DNA of 64,000 nt from Lytechinus pictus (GCF_037042905.1 NC_087246.1:35582001-35646000); one strand, 5' to 3'. Counted from the first letter of the stretch, positions 25,419 through 36,554 are shown. A program made the numbers and translations. The notes: generated by a model not told the origin, from the letters alone.

Positions 25419-25584
25419 CAGGGGCCGCGGAATGGTTTTCAAAGTGGGGGGGGGGGGGCTGACCATGCAAAAAATCACAATCATATGGTCATTTTTACGT
25501 TTTTGTACACGGTTTGGGAAAAAAGTGGGGGGGGGGGGGGCTGAAGCGCCCCAGCCCCCCCCCCCCCCGCTTCCGCGACCCCTG
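25419..25584. mobile_element. Poly-G MITE with CAGGGGCCGCGGAA ends
   Basis: CAGGGGCCGCGGAA is mirrored by TTCCGCGACCCCTG. Inside are two long G runs and a C run. It lies immediately left of the Tc1-like element. The target duplication is not clean. Confidence 0.65.
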
Positions 25585-26107
25585 GGTAATAATAACAATT
25601 TACATACATGTACACTGTTGGTCATGAAGGTGGAATAAAATATTTTTGAATAAACATCAACAGCTTTGTTGGTATTTGAAAGGCTACGCGTAGACAAAAT
25701 GGTAATTGAGTGATTACATAATGTTTCCCCATTACACAGGTGACATTATAACATGAGAAATTTGGATTACGTAATAAATTTTGTTGTACTAGACTATAAA
25801 AGCATATGCATATGATATTCTGTCCCTTTCCCTGATTTAGCACTGTGTATAAGAAGGTTGCATTTTTTCAAGTTCCTTGTACCGTTTGAAATAAAAATCG
25901 GTAGAGACGTATGAGGCGCCGAATGTACCAATATTATATAGAACAATTATTTGTTATATAATCATTATTTATTAAATAATAACTATTATTTATATATAAT
26001 TTACATTTTATTTGTAAATAACTACTATTATATAAAATATCATTTCTAATTATTTATATATAATTCCAAGTAATACTTCATTATTTGTAAATAATAATAG
26101 TTCGACA

Positions 26108-26790
26108 TTCCATTATTTATAAATAATGATTATTTGTTTTTCATTATTTATAAATAATGATTATTTGTTTTTCATTATTTATAAATAATGATTATTTGTT
26201 TTTCATTATTTATAAATAATGATTATTTGTTTTTCATTATTTATAAATAATGATTATTTGTTTTTCATTATTTATAAATAATGATTATTTGTTTTTCATT
26301 ATTTACAAATAATGATTATTTGTTTTTCATTATTTATAAATAATGATTATTTGTTTTTCATTATTTATAAATAATTTGTTGAGTTTTCCATTATTTATAA
26401 ATAATGATTATTTGTTAAATAATGAAAACGTCTACTTCATTATTTATAAATAATTTTTTCGAGTGCACCATTATTCTCATTATTTATAAATAATCATTAT
26501 TTAATGTTCGAGTTTTCCATTATTTATAAATAAAGATTATTTGTTAAATAATGAAATATCTACTTCATTATTTATAAATAATAATTTTGTTTCAATATCC
26601 CATTATTTATAAATAATCATTATTTATAAACAATTTTTACAGTTTGCCATTATATACAAATAATCATTATTTATATACAAATAACCATTATTTATTAAAT
26701 AATGCCATTATTTATTAAATAATGCCATTATTTATTAAATAATGCCATTATTTATTAAATAATGCCATTATTTATTAAATAATGGAAAAC
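26108..26790. repeat. Left-arm arrays: 31-bp units carrying an 18-bp palindrome, then 20-bp units
   Basis: The perfect palindrome CATTATTTATAAATAATG recurs throughout. About eight consecutive 31-bp units join it to ATTATTTG and TTTTT. Further in come irregular spacers, then five 20-bp units AATGCCATTATTTATTAAAT at about 26,690-26,785. The mirror array is at about 29,045-29,705. Confidence 0.9.
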
Positions 26791-27529
26791 TCGCTATAAC
26801 ATGCAAATGTGGGACCGCCCATGATATGAATATTCATGATGCGATTTCCTTTTTCGTGATTTTTCTTCACAAATTTTTGTCCATTTCCTCTTCATAATGA
26901 CATTTCTTGAAGCAATTTTCTAGGGATATGGTCTGATTGTAATATTCTTCATTTTCTATATAACTTCGTCTTCGTAGAAATATCAAAAAGTGTAATTTTA
27001 TACGATTTTTCCTACAGTTCACAATCCCCATAGGCGCGCGTGTACGGTAGGGACAACCGGTGAATCGACGGAGTGCTCTTCATCGAAATACTACGTTGGT
27101 TGGTCCCCGGAAGTGGCGGGCGGAATTTAGCCCGAATCCTCGATGGAAGTCGATCAAGTGCATATGAGCTGAGAGAGTGAAATATCAGTGTACTTGTACA
27201 GGCCCTTCTACTTTTTATAAATATTTCTTGTTGCTTTTTTTGTTAAGTTAATTTTTCCTGGTGTAGAGATAAGTTTCAGTTCTAATAATGCACTTCAAAT
27301 ACATTTTGGAGTGTCTGTTTGAGACGTTTGGGGCGATTTCACCCTGGCCCCAAAATGCTCGCAACGACAATACGGGGGCATGATGACCCCTAATTTTTTA
27401 AAAACTTATTTTTCTATTGAAAATTATCACAAAATTCACCAAAAGTGTGCACGAAAGCCTTCGTATTTCACTTTTAAAACTCCAAAAAGTGCCCAAATGA
27501 CAAGCTTGGTCGCTTCGCTGTGTCGCTTT

Positions 27530-28275
27530 CAACTTGAGAACGTTTACGCGTCTGCTTCCCCCCCCCCCCCCCCTCCTCCGAAAGAAATTCTGTATACGGC
27601 CATGCTCTAAAGAGCCTGGCACATTGATTTATGTATACTTCATTTTCATTATTTTTATCTCATTATCATCATGGCCTTACGCAGAATTTTTTCCGGGGGG
27701 GGGGGGGTGGGGGGAGCAGGACGCGCGTAAACTTTCTCATAAAAATCTTGAGAAAGCGAAGCGACCAAGCTTGTCATTTGAGCTTGGTCGCGTCGCTGTC
27801 TCGCTTTCAAGATTTTTTTGAGAAACTTTACGCGCGTCCTAGCTGCCCCCCCCCCCCCCCCCCCCGGTAAAAATTCTGTGTAAGGCCATGATGATAATGT
27901 GATAAAAATAATGAAAATGAAAAGTACATATAAATCAATGTGCCATATGCTCTTTTGAGCATGGCTGTTCACAGAATTTCTTTCGGGGGGTGGGGGCAGA
28001 CGCGTGTAAACGTTCTCAAGTTGAAAGCGAGACAGCGAAGCGACAAAGCTTGTCATTTGGGCTTGGTCCCGTGGCTGTCTCGCTTTCAAGATTTTTTTGA
28101 GAAAGTTTACGCGCGTCATGCTCCGGCCCCGGCCCCCCTGGAAAAAATTATGCGTAAGGCCATGTTGATAATGAGATAAAAATAATGAAAATGAAAGTAT
28201 ACATAAATCAATGTGCCAGGCTCTTTAGAGCATGGCCGTATACAGAATTTCTTTCGGAGGAGGGGGGGGGGGGGA
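27530..28275. repeat. Central nested hairpins of the foldback element with G/C homopolymer runs
   Basis: Alternating inverted copies of a unit contain ACGCG(C/T)GTAAAC, TTCTCAA and GAAAGCGA(G/C)ACAGCGAAGC. They are centred near 27,782 and 28,058 and separated by G or C runs of up to about 22. Each copy is bounded by CATGGCCTTACGCAGAATTT-like or GAGCATGGC-like sequence. The ORFs called across this block are artefacts of the inverted symmetry. Confidence 0.8.
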
Positions 28276-29044
28276 GCAGACGCGTAAACGTTCTCAAGTT
28301 GAAAGCGACACAGCGAAGCGACCAAGCTTGTCATTTGGGCACTTTTCGGAGTTTTAAAAGTGAAATACGAAGGCTTTCGTGCACACTTTTGGTGAATTTT
28401 GTGATAATTTTCAATAGAAAAATAAGTTTTTAAAAAATTAGGGGTCATCATGCCCCCGTATTGTCGTTGCGAGCATTTTGGGGCCAGGGTGAAATCGCCC
28501 CAAACGCCTCAAACAGACACTCCAAAATGTATTTGAAGTGCATTATTAGAACTGAAACTTATCTCTACACCAGGAAAAATTAACTTAACAAAAAAAGCAA
28601 CAAGAAATATTTATAAAAAGTAGAAGGGCCTGTACAAGTACACTGATATTTCACTCTCTCAGCTCATATGCACTTGATCGACTTCCATCGAGGATTCGGG
28701 CTAAATTCCGCCCGCCACTTCCGGGGACCAACCAACGTAGTATTTCGATGAAGAGCACTCCGTCGATTCACCGGTTGTCCCTACCGTACACGCGCGCCTA
28801 TGGGGATTGTGAACTGTAGGAAAAATCGTATAAAATTACACTTTTTGATATTTCTACGAAGACGAAGTTATATAGAAAATGAAGAATATTACAATCAGAC
28901 CATATCCCTAGAAAATTGCTTCAAGAAATGTCATTATGAAGAGGAAATGGACAAAAATTTGTGAAGAAAAATCACGAAAAAGGAAATCGCATCATGAATA
29001 TTCATATCATGGGCGGTCCCACATTTGCATGTTATAGCGAGTTT

Positions 29045-29705
29045 TCCATTATTTAATAAATAATGGCATTATTTAATAAATAATGGCATTATTTAATAAA
29101 TAATGGCATTATTTAATAAATAATGGTTATTTGTATATAAATAATGATTATTTGTATATAATGGCAAACTGTAAAAATTGTTTATAAATAATGATTATTT
29201 ATAAATAATGGGATATTGAAACAAAATTATTATTTATAAATAATGAAGTAGATATTTCATTATTTAACAAATAATCTTTATTTATAAATAATGGAAAACT
29301 CGAACATTAAATAATGATTATTTATAAATAATGAGAATAATGGTGCACTCGAAAAAATTATTTATAAATAATGAAGTAGACGTTTTCATTATTTAACAAA
29401 TAATCATTATTTATAAATAATGGAAAACTCAACAAATTATTTATAAATAATGAAAAACAAATAATCATTATTTATAAATAATGAAAAACAAATAATCATT
29501 ATTTGTAAATAATGAAAAACAAATAATCATTATTTATAAATAATGAAAAACAAATAATCATTATTTATAAATAATGAAAAACAAATAATCATTATTTATA
29601 AATAATGAAAAACAAATAATCATTATTTATAAATAATGAAAAACAAATAATCATTATTTATAAATAATGAAAAACAAATAATCATTATTTATAAATAATG
29701 GAATG
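29045..29705. repeat. Right-arm arrays, mirror image of 26,108-26,790
   Basis: The same units appear in inverted order, with eight 31-bp units but only four 20-bp units. A single variant unit (ATTTGTAAAT in place of ATTTATAAAT) is present in both arms, so the arms were copied from one another or homogenised. Confidence 0.9.
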
Positions 29706-29918
29706 TCGAACTATTATTATTTACAAATAATGAAGTATTACTTGGAATTATATATAAATAATTAGAAATGATATTTTATATAATAGTAGTTATTTACAAA
29801 TAAAATGTAAATTATATATAAATAATAGTTATTATTTAATAAATAATGATTATATAACAAATAATTGTTCTATATAATAATGGTACATTCGGCGCCTCAT
29901 AGAGACGTTCCCTTGACT

Positions 29919-31462
29919 ATGCCTGGTCCAACGGCAACAGCAACACGCGAGAGAGTGGTAGCACTGCGACAGGAGGGCTACAAGCAGACTGATATCGCAG
30001 AAGTCCTAGGGATATCACAGAGTGCAGTATCTAAGATCCTGAAACGTCAACGTGAGGCGGGGAATGTGCGGCCACGGAAATCTCCAGGACGTCCCAGATT
30101 GATCACAAGAAGAGATGATCGCCAACTGTTGAATTTCAGCCACAGAAACCGGAAATTGCCCAAGAGCCGTCTTCGTCGCTTGTGGAGGAGATATCATGGG
30201 ATCAACGTTTCCCGGTCAACCGTTAATCGCAGATTGCTCCAACATGGTTACCGAGCACGACGGTTGACCAAATGTCCACGCCTGTCTGTTCGCCACAGAG
30301 TAGCTCGTCTTCTTTTGGGCTAGGGAGCACAGAAGGCTTCATCCAGGACATTGGCAACATGTGGTCTTCACCGACGAGAGCCGGTTCATCCTTGACCGAA
30401 AAGATGGGAGACAACGAGTTCGTCGATTAGCCGGGGAAAACCTTCGCGATGAATGTATCAACGAGACGACTCAAGGCGGAGGCTGCTCAGTGATGATATG
30501 GGCCGGCATTCATTATGGAGGGAAAACGCCACTGGTGGTTGCGGACGGAAACATCAACGCCGCCGCCTACAGGGATATCTTGGAGTTCCACTGTCTTCCA
30601 TATGCAAGACGAGCGTATGGGCACAATTTCCGACTGCAGGATGACAGCGCTAGACCGCACAGGGCCGCTGCAGTATAGATTGATTGATTGATTTTATTTG
30701 GCAAGTCACCATAACATATATACAGTAGCATTAAAACAACAGGCTTGCACAGGATGACCCACGAAAGCTCGAAAGCTTATTTCCAGTGGGGTCCTCGACA
30801 TGCAGAATTAAGATAATAAAATGGTAAAATCATACTATTTACATATTAAAAAATTAAGAAAAAAATCAGAAATTACTATTACCAATAAATAAGATATATA
30901 GATAATATATACAAGAATATAACGAAGAAGAAGAAGAAAATAAGGAGAAGGAGGAGGAGGAGGAATAGAAGAAGAAAGGGGAGGAGGAGGAGGAGACGGA
31001 AGAAAAGGATGAGGAAGAAAAATAATAAGGAGAAGAACAACAGCAAAAACGGCGACAACAATAACAACACGAAGAGAAGAATAGAAGGAAAAGAAAGAAA
31101 TAGAAATAGAGGAAAGGACATATCGAAGCTTCAATCAAACTATGTAAAATGCATAATAATACCTGGTAGAGAAGAGAAAAGAACGTGGTCAGGTAAGGGA
31201 ATTCCTGGAGGCAGAGGGCGTCGTACAGTTGCCATGGCCAGCTTGTTCGCCGGATATGAACCCCATAGAGCATGCATGGGATGCCCTAGGCCGAGCCATC
31301 AACGACAGAGAGGTCATTTCTCAAAATCTGCAGGAGTTGGCAGATGCTCTGAGGGAAGAATGGGACGCTATGCCCGTTGACGTCATCAACAAGCTAGTGG
31401 ACAGCATGCCACGACGTCTGCATGCGCTGGTTCGTGCCAGGGGTGGACATACCCGATACTAG
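29919..31462 (+). pseudogene. Tc1-like DD34E transposase, broken by a frameshift and a LINE insertion
   Basis: The frame starts at ATG 29,919 (MPGPTATATRERVV). The N-terminal helix-turn-helix pair includes GYKQTDIAEVLGISQSAVSK, then GRPR, a linker motif typical of Tc1 proteins. One extra T in a T run near 30,309-30,316 shifts the frame to a TAG. The correct frame resumes with HVVFTDESRF (first catalytic Asp) and LQDDSARPH (second Asp). It is cut at 30,675 and resumes at 31,196 with EFLEAEGVVQLPWPACSPDM and then NPIEH, holding the catalytic Glu. It ends with TAG at about 31,460. Joining across the insertion gives 34 residues between the second Asp and Glu, exactly DD34E. The element is inactive. 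Confidence 0.92.
30676..31195 (-). mobile_element. LINE 3' tail inserted antisense into the Tc1 transposase
   Basis: Read on the minus strand, the insert ends with GCCAAATAAAATCAATCAAT, a short-repeat tail typical of CR1/L2-clade LINEs. It also contains GGACCCCACTGGAAATAAGC and a stretch with long (TTC)n/(TCC)n. GTA is present on both sides (30,673-30,675 and 31,193-31,195), and removing one copy restores the transposase frame. It is 5'-truncated, with no ORF of its own. The Ser/Leu/Phe-rich ORFs here come from the pyrimidine-rich tract. Confidence 0.75.
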
Positions 31463-31795
31463 TGACTGAATAAGAACAATGACTCCAGTTTGATGCAAAT
31501 TTGTCCATTAAATCACAAAAAAGAAGTCATCTGGAAAACTGAGAGAGATTGAAAATAAATATCTCATGATCCTTTAATTTACTGTATATTGTCGTCATTG
31601 TTGTTCTATGCTCATGACATCCATCGCTTAGGACATAAACTTGTAAAATATCACTGTCAAACGTGTGTAAAAGGCAGAATAATAAAGTAAAGTGGTTATC
31701 ATGCACCATAAATGCCATATTCAAATCATGTTGTAATAATTACGCTGTGAAAATTTGGTGAAAAAAAATATTCCACCTTTATGACCAACAGTGTA

Positions 31796-32030
31796 TAATA
31801 CATTATTATGCACACAATGGTGGTGGTATAACGAAAATGCCACTTATGAGTCTTAAGAATTAATCTGGCTTAATCAACTTATTTTCATGCTATATAAAAC
31901 ATATTTTATGTACTAAATAACTCACTTCGGATGATTTTCAGGCTTCTATATCAATTTTGTGTGCCATTCCTATAATAAGAAGGTGAATGACGACGATCAT
32001 AACGATAAAGATGGTACTAGCCTATTTTAG
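31796..32030. other. No feature seen
   Basis: Short unique-looking AT-rich sequence between the Tc1-like element and the next hairpin element. Confidence 0.4.
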
Positions 32031-32313
32031 AATCCACTCCGCAGACGCTTTTTGGAACGTTGATAACCTATTGAAAATGTCCGTCGAATCACAACGGGCA
32101 GATTAGAGGTCAATGTTGAAAGTTGGTGGACAGGGACAACACATAGTTTCGGACAGGACGAAAAATTGCTAATATGCCGTTTGTCCAGAATCTAGGACGA
32201 CACTGCAGTTTTGATTCACCGATTTTTTTTTGACAAAGACTGCTTTGTTATGAAGGGTTTTTCACAAAAGATTATCAGCGTTATAGAAAGCGCCTGCAAA
32301 GTGATTGCAAAGA
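32031..32313. mobile_element. Hairpin MITE of the 'GCAGACGCTTTCT' family
   Basis: The left end AATCCACTCCGCAGACGCTT is mirrored by GCGCCTGCAAAGTGATTGCA. The interior has GCCGTTTGTCCAGA and TTTGACAAAGACTGCTTTGT, as in the related copies at 25.1, 48.2 and 52.5 kb. Confidence 0.65.
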
Positions 32314-33520
32314 TGCCCTATTTATGATTGTAATTATGCTGTGGGTGATAAAGATAAAGATGATTATGATTATAATGAGGACGATAATGGTGATGATTAT
32401 GAAACTGATAGTGGCGTTTATATGGTTGAAGATGACGAATGTTGATGAAAATAATGGTTACGGCGACGACGATGCTGATGATGACGAAAGACGATGACGA
32501 TTAAGACGATGAAGATGACGTTTATTGTCACTGACAGAATCCACATAGGCATGAGATAGTAGCAGTAATGATGGATTATGTTATTGCACTTTGAGGATTA
32601 TATTTATATGTTTTACCAGTATGTTTAACTAATCAACACTCATCCGACGTATTGATTGTTTTCAGTATAGCCAACAAGGAAATGAATTAAAGGATAAATC
32701 ATTCCAATTATTACTGACAGAATCCACATATCTAGCAGCAGTAACGATTAAATTATATTATTGTAAAAGAGAGGACTTGAGATATACATTTTCACCATAG
32801 TTGTCAATTCAAGTGTTATCCACATTATCAAATTGCCTTTTTGATTACCAATTAATCTATTTCGAGTATCACAATTACCTTAAACAATGAGTTATTCACC
32901 TACTCATACAAACATTTCAATTATGACAATAATTCAAACTTTGCTCGTCAGTTTCGCTTTCTGTCTATATTAATCTTCTGATTGTAATATATTAATTTAG
33001 AAAGCTTCAACCATTCAGCTTTCTTCATTCACGTCATTTGGGATAAGGGGGTTGGAGTTGAGGTCTACCTCTAGGCTGGACTCTTCACAACCTTGGTAAT
33101 GGCCTGGGCCTGATTCATTTGTATAAAGTATTGTACATTAATACTTATAAGTATATTCGAGGAATTTTCGCCAGCCTCTTTTCTGGGTACTCTTGGTCAT
33201 AATTCCATCCATGGTGATCAGACAGACAAACAGCCTGCTCACGGGGTGCTACAAATGCGCCATTGGCCTTAAAAACCGATGATTTTACACACGGAAGATC
33301 ATTGAATAAAATAGAATCATTGCTACCTGCTGACATCCATCAATCTTGTCGAATAATGCATATTTTTGCAACCGTGCAGTTTCAAGAACATTATGAAATT
33401 AGAAGCGTTGAAGGAAAAAGTATCTAAATTGTTATTTCAACCTATGATAAGCTTTGTGTTTTTATAAGAACGTACCACTCGCCGGAGACTCGCTGAAACC
33501 TTAATTGTCACGTACATGAC
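32314..33520. other. No gene seen; GAT-rich microsatellite-like stretch then GPCR upstream region
   Basis: The part at 32,340-32,525 is rich in GATGAT/GACGAT units. TGACAGAATCCACATA is repeated at about 32,533 and 32,716. No confident promoter element or upstream exon of the GPCR was identified. Confidence 0.4.
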
Positions 33521-34990
33521 ATGTATAAGAAGTCAGAACTTTTTTTCAAGCTCGAAATCATGGATGAACTCAAATCGGGAGCCACTAATACGACAAGTGG
33601 TAACAATGATTTCATGTTCGAAAGTTACCCACAGCGGATCGTCATCGCATTCGTTCTCTGTCTCATTACAGTCGTCGGCATCGTAGGGAACATCCACGTT
33701 TTACTCGCTGTCCTGCTTTGTCGAAAGCTGAGGTCATCCACTAACTGGCTAATTGTCAATCTCGGCATGGCTGACCTCCTAATCTGCATATTCCTCCCTT
33801 TCAATGTTGTAGCGATGGTGAGCAAAGACGGATGGCCGATCGCAGAATGGATCTGCGCAATGACTGGAGTCGTGACGTTGACCTGTCTTGGAGCTAGCAT
33901 CACCACCCTTGTACTCATCGCTCACAACAGGTGGACTCTCCTCACAAAGCCTAGACATACATTTTACCGTATCTATTCCAGTCGTAACCTCATTGGCATG
34001 GCGATAGTTTCTTGGATGTACCCATTGTTGCTTGTCATAATTCCATCAATGGCAGGGCTCGCGAAATGGGGATATTCAGAAAACTACAAGACGTGCCTTC
34101 AGGACACCACCTTGTCAAACTCCCTTTTTTACAGCATTATAGGTTTGGTAGGCTGTATCATCCCAGCAGCTATTGCCATCGTCATCATCTACATACTTGT
34201 CTACCAATTCGTTTCGCGCCACAGTAAAGCAATGGGAAGAATGTTGACTGACGACTCGAGAGACGTTAGGACTTCCTGCCTTACTTGTACCTGTATGGGT
34301 GTGGACAGCAGTTGGACAGACTCTCGGGGTCAACAGAAGAGCGTAGACCTGTCTGGATCAAGATCAACTTCAGAGAACTCGATCACTGCTGGATACACCA
34401 CTCGATCTACACTTCGGAATATGCCTATCAGCAATGTAGGAGAAGCAACTAACCAGGACATTTCAGTGGACCATGAGCTAGCAGAAACAAATGTTGCCAA
34501 AAGACAAAAGGAATCGCAACTTCCCATCAGGCTTAGTGGAGATCTACTTGGTAACAGAGAAGGGTCAATGGCGACATCTCGGGTTGAGAATCGAGCACCA
34601 GTGAACGAATTAAGCGAGATTAATCTAGAAATTTCGGCATCATCCAATCCTGAAAAGTCTTCAAAAACCCCTGCTCCTGCTGTTGATTCGAGAAGTTCGC
34701 CGAAGATTTCGCGCCACCACATCAACGTCACAAAACGTCTTTCCTTGGTGGTGATTTGTTTCTTCATTTGTTTCCTACCGTTCGGGATCTGCGTCATCGT
34801 ACCTACCAGCGATCCCGTGGTTCCATGGGGACACCTCCTCTTTATGGTCCATAGCTGCATCAACCCTTTTATCTACGCAGGAACCATGCCGATATTTAGG
34901 AAGGTGATGATATCTATAGTACGTTGCAGGTTTCATAGCATTCCTGATCATGTGGATTTTGTTCGGTTTTGCCGTAGTCATGATGGATAG
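33521..34990 (+). CDS. Intronless class A (rhodopsin-type) GPCR, melatonin/GPR84/Tre1-like
   Basis: The protein is 489 residues from 33,521. The Met at residue 14 (33,560, ATCATGG) has the better initiation context and may be the true start. N23-T-T is a possible glycosylation site. TM1 (about 40-66) has G56-N57, and TM2 (75-99) has N80 and A84-D85. W105 sits in loop 1. C112 and C192 form the expected disulphide. TM3 ends in H135-N136-R137-W138 instead of DRY. TM4 has W165, TM5 has P215, TM6 is about 409-428 with FFICFLPF, and TM7 ends NPFIY (448-452). The third cytoplasmic loop is very long (about 232-404). NRx in place of DRY and the TM4/loop 2 sequence suggest the melatonin/Tre1/moody-like group. 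Sea urchins have large expansions of such orphan single-exon receptors. The ligand is unknown. Confidence 0.9.
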   Translation: MYKKSELFFKLEIMDELKSGATNTTSGNNDFMFESYPQRIVIAFVLCLITVVGIVGNIHVLLAVLLCRKLRSSTNWLIVNLGMADLLICIFLPFNVVAMVSKDGWPIAEWICAMTGVVTLTCLGASITTLVLIAHNRWTLLTKPRHTFYRIYSSRNLIGMAIVSWMYPLLLVIIPSMAGLAKWGYSENYKTCLQDTTLSNSLFYSIIGLVGCIIPAAIAIVIIYILVYQFVSRHSKAMGRMLTDDSRDVRTSCLTCTCMGVDSSWTDSRGQQKSVDLSGSRSTSENSITAGYTTRSTLRNMPISNVGEATNQDISVDHELAETNVAKRQKESQLPIRLSGDLLGNREGSMATSRVENRAPVNELSEINLEISASSNPEKSSKTPAPAVDSRSSPKISRHHINVTKRLSLVVICFFICFLPFGICVIVPTSDPVVPWGHLLFMVHSCINPFIYAGTMPIFRKVMISIVRCRFHSIPDHVDFVRFCRSHDG

Positions 34991-36540
34991 CGAGATTCGA
35001 TGTGCTTTTTGAAGAAAATAGACATTTTGTACAGATTGGTGCTATAATTATATCCATGCCAAGTTACTGGACATTGGAATTGCCTTTTGCGTACATTTTG
35101 TCAAAAAAAATTATTCATTGAAAATGAAACACTTCAAAACAGTAAGAATGGAGCTGGCGTATGACTGTAGTGTAAGTCGGATAACACTGCAAGTCCACTT
35201 CAACATTTCTGTGGAAAAGCGGAAGCTACCGCACTCCGTCTTATTGTTATACGTGACACTATCTTCAGACAAAATGCAATTGGTTTTATGAGCAGGACGA
35301 AAAGTGATGGAAACCCTACGTTTACGCCGTATGAGCATGGTATCCCTGACTTAGGACCCGCACGCAATTTATTATGGCGTGCATTCTCGATTGGATTTTC
35401 CATTGTTTTCCCTCATCTTTCTTGAAAATATAGATTCTTTTATTCCATATAAATTGATGTATATGTAGAAAATATTATGTTAATCAATGCTATTACGCAG
35501 GCTCGATTACACCTAGCATTATAAGCGTTCTTTCTCTCGCAATGTCAGTTGATGGTCATTGACCACGTAGAGTCACTTCAGTTTCCTTCAGTTTTCACCA
35601 AAAATGTGTAAATAGTTAATATTCTGGAAAAAATGTTCATATTAAAAAAATAGTTAAAATATTTATGATTGGAAATGAAAACAAAAATGAATATATAAAA
35701 ACGACTTCTTTATATACCACTCAACATTTTATTTCAATCACTATCTTTCTCTCTCCCCCTCTCTCTCTCTCTCTATCTTTCCACTCTGTATTCTCTCCCC
35801 GATCCCCGTTTTAACCTTTTTTTCTTTCCTTCATTTTTCAACTTTGAATGGTTTGAATTATCACTACTCCACCAGCCGACTCCAGTAAAGACGAAATCAT
35901 AATATCAGAAATATATATAATATCGGAAAATATCAATCACCATTCTTCTTCTGGTTTCTTTCATTCATCTCTTTCATTTTTCATCATCATCATCGACCAC
36001 CACCCACCAGAACGACCTTCGCCACACATCCACCACCACCATCATCATAATCACCATCACCATGATAATTATCATCATTATCATCATTTTCAACAATATT
36101 AATGTCCGAAACATGATTATTTTATGAGCCTACATCGTTTTGCATAATCTTAGATTTTATTTAGGCATTCATGCAGTTTATAAAAATATATAAATTTTAT
36201 TCTTTGTGATTTAATAATGCACGAAATGTTTACATAAAGGACAATATCATGGTATTTTGACGTTAACTTGCTTTATGGAACCTAAAATACATATCACTTT
36301 TTCTCTTCAAGGTTAATTTACTCAGCCTCTTCAAAACAATAGCCGCTAATCTTAAATATTTAGCAGAAATAGATTTGAAAAAAAAAAATCAATCAAGGCC
36401 TATTGGTTGCCAGCACATGTGATTTTCGTAAAAAAATATACTCAGAAAGGTTGCACTATCTATCAGCAATGATGTAAGTAAATATACTTAAATGCATGTG
36501 TGTACTTGCACCGTTACATGCTCATTTTTCTTGTATGGAT
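34991..36540. other. No gene seen; microsatellites in the GPCR-SLC43 interval
   Basis: The interval holds a (CT)n tract at about 35,745-35,780 and a CAT/CAC-rich block at 35,975-36,090. The two genes converge here, so both 3' untranslated regions probably lie in this interval. Confidence 0.5.
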
Positions 36541-36554
36541 CAACCAAAGTTGGT

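Larger units (their letters stand above)
25911..29900. mobile_element. 3,990-bp foldback (FB/TU-like) transposon with an exact 8-bp target duplication
   Basis: The element begins ATGAGGCGCCGAATGTACC and ends with the exact reverse complement. AGAGACGT flanks it at 25,903-25,910 and 29,901-29,908. The left arm (25,911 to about 27,695) and right arm (about 28,128 to 29,900) are almost identical in inverted orientation. The clearest difference is one 20-bp unit (five copies against four). Modules from the outside in are a unique AT-rich end, an array of 31-bp palindrome-bearing units, a 20-bp array, about 850 bp of unique sequence, and a centre of nested hairpins with G/C runs. No transposase is encoded. 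Drosophila FB and sea-urchin TU foldbacks share this modular layout, and an 8-bp duplication also fits hAT-type mobilisation. Confidence 0.9.
25613..31793 (+). mobile_element. Tc1-like DNA transposon disrupted by two later insertions
   Basis: The left terminus CACTGTTGGTCATGAAGGTG (25,613) and the right terminus (reverse complement CACTGTTGGTCATAAAGGTG, ending 31,793) are inverted repeats. They are flanked by TA at 25,611-25,612 and 31,794-31,795, the Tc1/mariner target duplication. Removing the foldback insert with one duplication copy (3,998 bp) and the LINE insert (about 520 bp) leaves about 1.66 kb, the usual size for a Tc1 element. The only gene is the broken transposase at 29,919-31,462. 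The element lies in the intergenic region between divergent FERRY3 and the GPCR. Confidence 0.92.

Noticed and set aside
27380..28451. A group of ORFs (up to 154 codons) with similar peptides on both strands
   Set aside because: They repeat because they lie in inverted copies of the foldback centre; they cross G/C homopolymers and have no recognisable domain.
26108..29705. CRISPR-like array (regular 31-bp units)
   Set aside because: Units are tandem without unique spacers, in a eukaryotic transposon arm, with mirror-image arrays in the other arm.
30835..31273. Minus-strand ORFs of 80-135 codons, Phe/Ser/Leu rich
   Set aside because: They arise from the GAA/GGA-rich part of the LINE insert and run antisense through the Tc1 transposase.
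34330..34863. 177-codon ORF antisense to the GPCR
   Set aside because: Shadow frame of the GPCR coding sequence; no independent features.
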